Assembly: GCA_030039775.1 (NCBI GenBank)
Contig: JASHUX010000140.1
Location: forward strand, 1-6,146
Direction: 5' to 3'
DNA from: Alphaproteobacteria bacterium
Lineage (GTDB): Bacteria > Pseudomonadota > Alphaproteobacteria > ATCC43930 > CGMCC-115725
DNA: 6,146 nucleotides
The notes under the pieces were generated by a model, which was given only the letters and a program-made list of their open reading frames with translations, did no database searches and was not told the origin of the DNA. Below, one piece after another: positions 1 through 5,974 of this stretch (positions are counted from its first letter, which is position 1; each line of letters starts with the position of its first letter). Made by a program: the position numbers and the translations under genes.

Positions 1-261
1 GCTCTTATTGGCGAACTGGAAGAACGCGAGCGCGCCGCCGTCGCCGATGCCGAAGAAGCAATGGCAATAGACGCGCAACGCGCCGAACAGCGCGTCCTGC
101 TCGCACCACGTCGCGAGCAGCGGGAAGCCGAGAATGTCCTCATAGAAATGACGGGTCGCTTCCATGTCCTTGGTGACATAGGCGTTGTGGTGCAGCCGGC
201 TCGGCAGGCCGCCCTTCTTGCCCTTCACCGCCGCGGGCTTGATGTCGGTGTCGATCGTCAT
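1..261 (-). CDS. VOC-superfamily protein (glyoxalase / extradiol dioxygenase-like), N-terminal part
   Basis: Only the first 87 codons are inside the window; the gene continues past the left edge. The N-terminus has a lysine/glycine-rich lead of about 20 residues, then LHHNAYVTKDMEATRHFYED (23-42) and ILGFPL (43-48). This is the classic opening beta-alpha unit of the vicinal oxygen chelate fold: a histidine at the start of strand 1, a V.D-type turn, then FY...LGF. H25 (or H24) would be the first metal ligand. The end of the visible part, GDGGALAFFQF (73-83), looks like a later strand of the same module. The segment between has three cysteines (C53, C66, C68), not a standard feature of the fold. 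The start is well set: GGAGG at 269-273 lies 7 bases before the ATG. The gene is transcribed away from the GntR regulator and shares its promoter region, so it may be under the same control. The family covers glyoxalases, ring-cleavage dioxygenases, epimerases and resistance proteins; the substrate cannot be told from this fragment. Confidence 0.85.
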   Translation of the reverse strand, partial: MTIDTDIKPAAVKGKKGGLPSRLHHNAYVTKDMEATRHFYEDILGFPLLATWCEQDALFGALRVYCHCFFGIGDGGALAFFQFANKS

Positions 262-292
262 GGCATTGCCTCCGTCATGCGAGAGCGCGTTA

Positions 293-311
293 TTCGCAAA
301 TTTTGTGAGAA
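293..311. promoter_or_regulatory. Imperfect dyad over the -35/spacer, candidate operator
   Basis: The 19-base sequence TTCGCAAATTTTGTGAGAA is an imperfect inverted repeat centred on 302. Six of nine symmetric positions pair, including the outer TTC/GAA and the inner CA/TG. It covers the proposed -35 hexamer and most of the spacer, where a bound repressor would block RNA polymerase. Its size fits a dimeric winged-helix regulator such as the adjacent FCD protein. Assignment to that protein is inference. Confidence 0.35.
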
Positions 312-320
312 ACGTATAAT
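293..320 (+). promoter_or_regulatory. Putative sigma-70 type promoter for the gntR-dehydratase unit
   Basis: A perfect -10 consensus TATAAT lies at 315-320. A TTCGCA hexamer, four of six matches to TTGACA, lies at 293-298, leaving a 16-base spacer. Transcription would start near 326-328, giving a leader of about 60 bases before the ATG at 386. A perfect -10 hexamer is rare by chance in such GC-rich DNA, and it lies in the expected place, upstream of a gene with a good ribosome binding site. Confidence 0.5.
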
Positions 321-326
321 CTGCCC

Positions 327-338
327 AAAAATATTTTT
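327..338. promoter_or_regulatory. Perfect 12-base AT palindrome at the presumed transcription start
   Basis: AAAAATATTTTT is fully self-complementary over 12 bases. It begins about where transcription would start from the TATAAT at 315-320. A pure A/T block this long stands out in a window that is mostly G and C. It could be a second operator half, a promoter-melting element, or simply an AT-rich spacer. Confidence 0.35.
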
Positions 339-343
339 CCAGT

Positions 344-367
344 CCGGACCCCGGTGATAAGGTCCGG
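344..367 (+). promoter_or_regulatory. Stem-loop in the 5' leader of the gntR-type gene
   Basis: CCGGACC at 344-350 and GGTCCGG at 361-367 form a perfect 7-base-pair, mostly G-C stem with a 10-base loop (CCGGTGATAA). The hairpin would be in the transcript about 7 bases before the ribosome binding site at 375-382. No run of T follows, so it does not look like a terminator; it may affect RNA stability or translation, or be a DNA-level dyad. Confidence 0.35.
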
Positions 368-385
368 CGGAATGGGAGGGAGCCC

Positions 386-1111
386 ATGAAATTTGACGAT
401 TCGGAATTGGCCGCGACGTCGGAAAACGGCGCGCGCACCCAATCCTCGGCGCTGGTGGAGCGGGTGCGCTCGGATATCGTCGCGGGGGCGTTGGCGCCTG
501 GCGCGCGGCTCAAGCTGCCCGATCTGGCGGAACGCTACCGGTCCGGCATCAACCCGCTGCGGGAGGCGTTAGCGCGGCTGACCGCGACCGGCCTTGTATT
601 ACTCGAGGATCAGAAGGGATTCCGCGTCTCGCCGGTGTCGCGCGAGGATCTGCTCGACCTGACGCGCGTGCGCACCGATATCGAGTGTCTGGCCTTGCGC
701 CAATCGATCGAGAACGGCGACGTCGAATGGGAGGCGCGCGTGGTGGCCACCCATCACCGCCTGACACGCATGAAACTGACTGCGTCGAGCAATCCGAAGA
801 AGCTGTCGGATGCGTGGGAAACGATCCACCAGGATTTTCATGTGGCGCTGATCTCCGCCTGCCAATCGCGCTGGCTGTTGCATTTCCACAATCAGCTCGC
901 GGAGCAGAGCGCGCGCTATCGCCGCCTCGCCATTAGCTTCGCCGACGCCAAGCGCGACATCGCCGGCGAGCATGCGGACATCGTCGCGGCGGTGCTGGCC
1001 CGCGACGCTCCCCGCGCCTGCAAACTGATCGAAGCGCATTTTTCGCGCACCACCGACATCGTGCTCGGCGAACCCGCCGCGCTCAAGCCGGCGGGACGCA
1101 CCAAACGTTGA
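386..1111 (+). CDS. GntR-family transcriptional regulator, FCD (FadR-like) subfamily
   Basis: The 241-residue product has the normal length for this family. Residues about 20-85 form the GntR winged helix: LVERVRSDIVAGALAPGARL, then PDLAERYRSGINPLREALARL with the typical N/T.LREAL recognition helix, then TGLVLL and the wing motif GFRVSPVS. Residues about 88-225 form the all-helical FCD ligand-binding domain. It shows FH (H152) and the later GEH (H196) and AHF (H218), the histidines that usually bind a metal in this domain; the effector is normally a small carboxylic acid. The start is supported by GGAGGGAG at 375-382. The dehydratase gene follows after 24 bases on the same strand, and a VOC gene diverges upstream, a common setting for a local repressor lifted by the pathway's substrate. 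The product is likely cytoplasmic, DNA-binding and dimeric. The family is secure; effector and targets are inferred. Confidence 0.93.
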   Translation: MKFDDSELAATSENGARTQSSALVERVRSDIVAGALAPGARLKLPDLAERYRSGINPLREALARLTATGLVLLEDQKGFRVSPVSREDLLDLTRVRTDIECLALRQSIENGDVEWEARVVATHHRLTRMKLTASSNPKKLSDAWETIHQDFHVALISACQSRWLLHFHNQLAEQSARYRRLAISFADAKRDIAGEHADIVAAVLARDAPRACKLIEAHFSRTTDIVLGEPAALKPAGRTKR

Positions 1112-1135
1112 GTTTTATTCTGCGGAGTAGCTGAC

Positions 1136-2809
1136 ATGGCAAAGCGGACCTTGCGCAGCAATCTCGAGCCCGGTACCGCGCTCTGGGCCGGACGGCGCGC
1201 GCAATGGCGCTCGCTCGGCATCAGCGACGAAGACATGCAGAAGCCGAAGATCGCCGTGATCAATACGTCCTCGGAGCTGGCAAGCTGCTTCACTCATCTC
1301 GACGGCATCGCGGCCCTGGCGAAGCAGGCCATTCGCGCGGCCGGCGGCCTACCGTTCGAAGTGCGCACCGCGGCGCCGAGCGATTTCATCACCAGCGTCG
1401 GGCGCGGCGGCGCCTACATCCTGCCGAGCCGTGACCTCATCGCGAACGACATCGAGGTGCAGGTCGAAGGGGCGCGGCTCGACGGCATGCTGTGCCTCGC
1501 CTCGTGCGACAAAACCACGCCGGGCCAGATGATGGCCGCCGGGCGGCTCAACATTCCGACCATCGTCGCGATTTGCGGCTACCAGCAAAGCGGTCAATAC
1601 AAGGGCGAACACATCGACATCGAGGAAGTGTTCTTCCGCTCGTCCGGCGTGCCGCTGGGCAAGATCACGGTCGAGGAACTCGGCGCCATGGCCGACCAGG
1701 CGGTGCGCGGCCCCGGCGTTTGCGCCGGCATGGGCACCGCCAACTCGATGCACATTCTGTGCGAGGCGCTGGGTATGGCCCTGCCAGGCAGCGCGCCGGT
1801 GCTGGCCAACAGCGCCAAGATGAAGGAATACATCCGGCTGTGCGGCGAGCGCATCGTCCAAATGGTTTGGGACGACGTGAAGCCGCGCGACATCATCACC
1901 AAAGAATCCGTCGCCAATGCGACGATGGTGACGCTGGCGCTTTCGGGCTCGATCAATTGCGTCAAGCATCTCCAGGCGACGGCGAGCGAGGCCGGGCTTG
2001 ATGTCGACGTTTACGGCTTGTTCGCGGACTATGCCGACAAGATTCCGCTCCTGGCCGCGGTGCGCCCCAACGGCGACGAGCTGATTGAAGAGCTTGAAGA
2101 CGCGGGCGGTGCGCGCGCCGTGATGAAGCGGCTTGAGCGGTTCATGTATAAGGACGCGCGCAACGTATCCGGCGAGACCGTCGGCGAGATTTTGGGCACG
2201 GCGCCGATCAAGAACGACGGCATCGTCCGCTCAGTCGATGCGCCGCTGTCGACGCGACCGACCATCAACATCGTGCGCGGCTCGTTGCTGCCCGGCGGCG
2301 GCATTTGCCGCCTCGGCGGCGCCGGCGAGCGGCGCCTGAAAATGACCGGACGCGCCAACATTTTTCATTCGCGCGACGAAGCGTTGCAGGCGATCAAAGA
2401 CGGCAAGGTCAAGGCCGGTGACGTCGTGATTTTGCGCGGTCTCGGCGTCATCGGCGGTCCCGGCATGGCGATGACGTCGGCCGTGGTGTTCGCCATCGAG
2501 AACGCCGGGCTGATCGACCAAGTCGGCGTCATCACCGAAGGGCAATTGTCAGGCCTAGTCAATCGCGGCCTCGTCGTCGGCGAGGCATCGCCCGAGGCGG
2601 CGGCCGGCGGGCCGATCGCGTTCGTCGAAAACGGCGACGCGATTTCGATCGACATCGCCGCAAAGCGGGTCGATCTCGACGTGCCGGAGGCGCTCTTGGC
2701 CGAGCGCCGCAAAAAGCATCCAACGTTTGGCGCCCAGAATGAGCGCGGCTGGTTATCGGTTTACCAGCGGACCGTGCGGCCGGTCCACAAAGGCGCGGTT
2801 CTCGACTAA
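1136..2809 (+). CDS. IlvD/Edd-family dehydratase, likely sugar-acid rather than branched-chain
   Basis: The 557-residue product has the family length and motif order. Members remove water from 2,3-dihydroxy acids (branched-chain precursors, aldonates) with an Fe-S cluster and magnesium. Visible landmarks are C51 (ELASCFTHLD), D83 followed by PSRDLIANDIE (97-107), C124-D125-K126 in ASCDKTTPGQMMAA (122-135), C196 in GPGVCAGMGTANSMH (192-206), then EALGMALPGS, RGSLLPGGGICRLGG (381-395), and S472 in TEGQLSG with GEASPEAAAGGPIAFVENGD (482-501). The three cysteines suggest a [2Fe-2S] cluster as in arabinonate and xylonate dehydratases; K126 would be the carbamylated lysine and S472 the catalytic base. 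Several usually invariant positions differ: GGSTN reads SGSIN, GGPGMPE reads GGPGMAM (M446), TDGRFSG reads TEGQLSG, and GH.SPEA reads GEASPEA. These argue against the housekeeping ilvD. GGAG at 1124-1127 supports the start. Co-transcription with the upstream regulator is likely. Family certain, substrate unknown. Confidence 0.92.
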   Translation: MAKRTLRSNLEPGTALWAGRRAQWRSLGISDEDMQKPKIAVINTSSELASCFTHLDGIAALAKQAIRAAGGLPFEVRTAAPSDFITSVGRGGAYILPSRDLIANDIEVQVEGARLDGMLCLASCDKTTPGQMMAAGRLNIPTIVAICGYQQSGQYKGEHIDIEEVFFRSSGVPLGKITVEELGAMADQAVRGPGVCAGMGTANSMHILCEALGMALPGSAPVLANSAKMKEYIRLCGERIVQMVWDDVKPRDIITKESVANATMVTLALSGSINCVKHLQATASEAGLDVDVYGLFADYADKIPLLAAVRPNGDELIEELEDAGGARAVMKRLERFMYKDARNVSGETVGEILGTAPIKNDGIVRSVDAPLSTRPTINIVRGSLLPGGGICRLGGAGERRLKMTGRANIFHSRDEALQAIKDGKVKAGDVVILRGLGVIGGPGMAMTSAVVFAIENAGLIDQVGVITEGQLSGLVNRGLVVGEASPEAAAGGPIAFVENGDAISIDIAAKRVDLDVPEALLAERRKKHPTFGAQNERGWLSVYQRTVRPVHKGAVLD

Positions 2810-4872
2810 GCGCCCGGCCGACTTCGGCGTGGCTGGGCGCGAGCCCTAATGATGGCGGACCCACTCGGCGACGCGTGTAAATCGACTTCAAATAAGCCGC
2901 TCGCCGGATCGTACACCATGTTCTCGATGCGCCCGCCGCGAGCGCCCACTTCCGGCCGGCGCCGCGCATAACCGCGCAGGCGGACGAGGTCCTCATCCTT
3001 GGCGAATACGATCCGCGCCGAAAGAACGCCGTCATCCGCGACGCTAGCGACGCGCTGCCGGCCGTTCGAAACGAACTTGTCCGCATCACCCAAAAACGCG
3101 ATGCCCGATGTTCCGATGGGAACAACGATCGCGTAGGCGATCCGACCTTCGCGTCGGAGCCGCAACGATTCGTCGGCCATACACACACGGCCTGTCCCAC
3201 GGAAATAGTCGTAGGCGTAAACCGGCCCGTCATAACTGAGTGCCGCCGGCGTCGCAGAGGCGTTGCCGCCGAAGGCAACCACATACGATGTGACCCAGCC
3301 GTCATGATCGGTGCGCGCTGCGGCGACGATGGGTGCGGCCCGGCTTTTCGCATAAGCGACATAGCACGGGTCGAGCGGCGTCAGCGGTTGGTCCGGCTTC
3401 ACGATCACGCCGTCGCGGCGCACCGCGCGCAGAAGGCTCGGCCAATCGATCCGGCCGATGCCGTCGCCGACCCCGACCATGCCCGCCGACAACGTCGCCA
3501 GCAGCAGGTTCGCGGTCTCCCAACTCTTGAACACGTCGGCCCACGGCCAAATGCCGAGCGCGCTCGCGAGGCGGCCGTTGAACACGAACGAGCGCCAATG
3601 CTGTTCCTTGAAACGATCGCCGCTCGGGCGGATGGTCGTGAGATGCGAATACTTGCTGCCTTGCAGGAAATGCCGCGGCAGCGCCATGCAAAGCTGTAAG
3701 TTGATGCCCTCGCGCCGCGCGGCCTCCGCCATCGCGTCTATGAAGCACTCGCCGGCGTCGAGCGTGCGCTCCGGCAACGCCGGGCCGGACAGCCAATCCT
3801 GCTCGTAGGTGCGTACGCCCGCCGTCTTGAGATAACGCATCCATTTCCGCCACAGCGCCGGATCAACCGCGACGTTGCCGGAGATATCGTATTGCTTGCG
3901 ATAGGGGCTGCTTTTATCGAGCCAGCGGCTGTGCGTGATCAGCGGCACGCCAAGATTTTTCTGGAACGCGCCGAGACCGTTCGGAAACAACTCGCGCGAC
4001 GCCTCGTAGAGATACGTGCCTTGCGTCACGTCCTGCCACCGGTCGCGCGCGCCTTTGCGGTAGAACCAGCTATCGAGCTGCATATAGCCGAGACCGACCT
4101 TGGCTTTGCGAAATTCGTCGCGGACGTTGAGCAGCGTCGCCGGATAGTTCGAGCCGTGCGTCCATCGGTAGTAGTAGCGCGCGCCGTGATCGGTCCAGTA
4201 GCCGAGATATTTCAGCCCCATGTCCGCGTCGTTCGTCGGCCGCCTCTTGCCGGCGAGGTCGGTGAGGAACCTGCCCCAGGTTTCAAACGCGCGGTTGATG
4301 CCGGCCGCCATCACCAGCACGGTGCGATGCACGAAGCCGGCGGGAATGCGTTTGTCGTCCGCGACGATGCCGCTGCGCCATTGCCCGCGCGGGCCGTGCG
4401 ATAGCTCGCCGTTCATAAAATGCGCGGCCGGCGACAGGACGACCGCGTTGGCGCGATCGTCGAAAAACGCCCACGGCCCGTCCGTGCCGAAGCGCCCGAA
4501 ACTATAACGGCCGAATATGCCGGTGTAGGTCAGATGATGAAGTCCGCGCGGATACGTTGAGAGCACCGGAAACGCTTCGTCGGTCGTGCCCGCATCGACG
4601 AACGTCAGCTCGAACAAAATGACGTTGCCGCGCTCGTAGAGCCGGATCGCGCCGCGTCGTGCCGCGCCCTTCGGCCCGTTGAAAGCGAACGAGATTTCCG
4701 TGGACGCGCCGGCCCTGTCACGTTCGCGACCCACAAGCAACCCGGCCAGCGGTGCGCCGATCCGTCCGCCGAACGTCCAGGCGCACTTCCGGTCGACGAT
4801 CTCGAACCGCCCGTTATTGGCGACATCGATCGACAGGCCGTTGCGATTGGCGATCGTGCGTTTGGACGCCAT
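2806..4872 (-). CDS. Putative glycoside hydrolase, clan GH-D-like (GH36/GH27-like), uncharacterised
   Basis: The 688-residue product has the size and three-part build of GH36-type enzymes. Residues about 1-205 are strand-rich and probably a beta-sandwich. About 219-475 look like a TIM barrel, opening with KYLGYWTDHGARYYYRWTHG (221-240). About 485-680 are a second strand-rich domain (VYAYDYFRGTG, 551-561). Barrel motifs fit the clan: YMQLDSWFY (263-271), like the DDGW motif of strand 2; TYEQDWLSG (355-363), with D359 placed as nucleophile; TIRPSGDRF (413-421), with D419 placed as acid/base; IWPWADVF (441-448); and AGMVGVGDGIG (463-473). The catalytic roles are assigned by position and resemblance, not shown. 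There is no signal peptide or membrane segment, so the protein should be cytoplasmic. The gene lies 30 bases behind purK on the same strand; only a weak AAAGG (4886-4890) precedes the ATG. Its TAG overlaps the opposing dehydratase stop by four bases. A role as alpha-galactosidase is possible; the substrate is unknown. Confidence 0.72.
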   Translation of the reverse strand: MASKRTIANRNGLSIDVANNGRFEIVDRKCAWTFGGRIGAPLAGLLVGRERDRAGASTEISFAFNGPKGAARRGAIRLYERGNVILFELTFVDAGTTDEAFPVLSTYPRGLHHLTYTGIFGRYSFGRFGTDGPWAFFDDRANAVVLSPAAHFMNGELSHGPRGQWRSGIVADDKRIPAGFVHRTVLVMAAGINRAFETWGRFLTDLAGKRRPTNDADMGLKYLGYWTDHGARYYYRWTHGSNYPATLLNVRDEFRKAKVGLGYMQLDSWFYRKGARDRWQDVTQGTYLYEASRELFPNGLGAFQKNLGVPLITHSRWLDKSSPYRKQYDISGNVAVDPALWRKWMRYLKTAGVRTYEQDWLSGPALPERTLDAGECFIDAMAEAARREGINLQLCMALPRHFLQGSKYSHLTTIRPSGDRFKEQHWRSFVFNGRLASALGIWPWADVFKSWETANLLLATLSAGMVGVGDGIGRIDWPSLLRAVRRDGVIVKPDQPLTPLDPCYVAYAKSRAAPIVAAARTDHDGWVTSYVVAFGGNASATPAALSYDGPVYAYDYFRGTGRVCMADESLRLRREGRIAYAIVVPIGTSGIAFLGDADKFVSNGRQRVASVADDGVLSARIVFAKDEDLVRLRGYARRRPEVGARGGRIENMVYDPASGLFEVDLHASPSGSAIIRARAQPRRSRPGA
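2810..2840. terminator. GC-rich stem-loop at the convergence of two genes, possible bidirectional terminator
   Basis: GCGCCCGGCC at 2810-2819 pairs with GGCTGGGCGC at 2831-2840 to give a 10-base-pair stem with one G-U wobble on the plus-strand RNA, and an 11-base loop containing TTCGG. It starts directly after the dehydratase stop codon (2807-2809) and lies inside the last codons of the opposing glycosidase-like gene. No T run follows on either strand, so it is not a textbook intrinsic terminator; it may instead protect 3' ends or aid factor-dependent termination. Confidence 0.4.
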
Positions 4873-4902
4873 CGGTTTCAGATGGCCTTTCCGCCGCGGA
4901 TG

Positions 4903-5967
4903 TTAAGCGCGCGGCTTGAGACGCGTGACATGGCCCATCTTGCGGCCGGGCAAGGCATCGACCTTGCCGTAGAGATGAAGCTTTGCGTTCGGTTCGGCGA
5001 CGGCGTCGCGCCACATTGCGACATCGGCGCCGATCAGGTTCGTCATCACCGCGTCGCAGTACCGCTCGGTCGAGCCCAGCGGCAAGCCGCACACCGCGCG
5101 GACGAGCTGCTCGAACTGGCTGGCCACGCAGGCGTCGATGGTCCAGTGGCCGGAATTGTGCGGCCGGGGCGCCAGCTCGTTCACCAGCACGTCGCCGCTT
5201 TTCGTCACGAACATCTCGACCGCGAGCACGCCGACGAGACCGAGCGCGACGGCGATGCGGCGGGCGATGTCGTCGGCCCGCGCCGCCAGCGACGGCGCGA
5301 TGGCCGCCGGCGCCACGGTGTTGGCCAGAATGCCGTCGGTGTGCCGGTTCTCGACCGGCACGTAAGACGCGATCGCGCCGTCAATGCCGCGCGCCAGGAC
5401 CGCCGAAATCTCGCATGCGAAATCCACGCGCGCTTCGAGAATTGCCTCGTCGGTCTTGAGCCGCGCCCACGCCGCTGTCGCGTCGTCGCCGGGCTTAAGC
5501 GCGATCTGACCCTTGCCGTCATAGCCCCAACGTGCCGTTTTCAGGATCGAGGCACCGAGCGTACTCAACGCTTCGGTCAGATCGGTAGTGTTTGTTATTT
5601 TCCGATAATCCGTCGTGCCAACGCCGTGCGCGCGGAGAAAATCCTTCTCTTTGACACGATCCTGGCAGATCTGAAGGATTTCCGGACGCGGATGTACGGC
5701 CCTATGCTTCGCCAGAACGGCCGCCGCCGTCGCCGGCACGTTTTCGAACTCGAACGTGACGACGTCGACCGCGTCGGCAAAGCGGGCCAGCGCCGCCGCG
5801 TCGTCGTAGTCGGCGACGGTCGCCCGCGACGAGACTTGCATGGCCGGACTGTTCGCCTCGGGACAGAAGATATGACAGCGATAGCCGAGATTTGCCGCCG
5901 CCAGCGCGGTCATGCGCCCCAACTGTCCGCCGCCTAGAATCCCGATAACGCCACCCGGCTCGATCAT
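4903..5967 (-). CDS. purK: N5-carboxyaminoimidazole ribonucleotide synthase
   Basis: PurK uses ATP and bicarbonate to carboxylate aminoimidazole ribonucleotide, the step before PurE in de novo purine synthesis, in the cytoplasm. The 354-residue product is full length. It opens with the nucleotide-binding GVIGILGGGQLGRM (6-19), then TFEFENVP (71-78), QDRVKEKDFL (102-111), the ATP-grasp segment KTARWGYDGKGQ (143-154), VENRHTDGIL (205-214), VEMF (250-253), the metal and ATP-binding VNELAPRPHNSGHWTIDAC (262-280), GLPLG (294-298), and the C-terminal HLYGK and GRKMGHVT (341-348). I chose the ATG at 5967 because GVIGILGGGQ directly follows it. A longer reading from 6057 would add 30 basic residues that are purE sequence read in the wrong frame. 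The start lies 7 bases after the purE stop with no strong ribosome binding site, so translational coupling to purE is likely. Confidence 0.97.
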   Translation of the reverse strand: MIEPGGVIGILGGGQLGRMTALAAANLGYRCHIFCPEANSPAMQVSSRATVADYDDAAALARFADAVDVVTFEFENVPATAAAVLAKHRAVHPRPEILQICQDRVKEKDFLRAHGVGTTDYRKITNTTDLTEALSTLGASILKTARWGYDGKGQIALKPGDDATAAWARLKTDEAILEARVDFACEISAVLARGIDGAIASYVPVENRHTDGILANTVAPAAIAPSLAARADDIARRIAVALGLVGVLAVEMFVTKSGDVLVNELAPRPHNSGHWTIDACVASQFEQLVRAVCGLPLGSTERYCDAVMTNLIGADVAMWRDAVAEPNAKLHLYGKVDALPGRKMGHVTRLKPRA

Positions 5968-5974
5968 GCCGCCG

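Larger units (their letters stand above)
262..385. promoter_or_regulatory. Divergent control region between the VOC gene and the gntR-type gene
   Basis: This 124-base stretch separates two divergently transcribed genes and is clearly richer in A and T than its surroundings, especially 291-340. It holds a plausible plus-strand promoter, two dyads and a leader hairpin (listed separately), plus the ribosome binding sites of both genes: GGAGG at 269-273 read on the minus strand, and GGAGGGAG at 375-382 on the plus strand. For the minus strand only a weak promoter is seen: TTGGGC, 17 bases, CAAAAT, read leftward from about position 328. FCD/GntR regulators commonly bind their own divergent promoter region, so an operator here is expected, but its exact position is inference. 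Confidence 0.6.

Noticed and set aside
61..357. Plus-strand reading frame over the left end
   Set aside because: It is antisense to the VOC gene, whose motifs and ribosome binding site are clear, and it reads through the divergent promoter.
599..1039. Minus-strand reading frame inside the GntR regulator
   Set aside because: Shadow of a gene with clear GntR and FCD motifs; no recognisable protein features.
1349..1969. Minus-strand reading frame of about 200 codons inside the dehydratase gene
   Set aside because: Histidine/arginine/alanine-rich mirror of conserved IlvD/Edd coding sequence; no motif or start signal of its own.
1136..2809. Naming the dehydratase ilvD (valine/isoleucine synthesis)
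   Set aside because: Several near-invariant IlvD motifs are changed and the gene pairs with an FCD regulator, which points to a catabolic paralogue.
2559..3362. Minus-strand reading frame across the convergence point
   Set aside because: Spans two real genes out of frame, and its translation is arginine-, serine- and proline-rich without structure.
4882..5937. Long plus-strand reading frame of about 350 codons opposite purK
   Set aside because: It lies wholly antisense to an unmistakable purK, its translation is arginine- and alanine-rich low-complexity text with no family motifs, and such mirror frames are common in GC-rich DNA.
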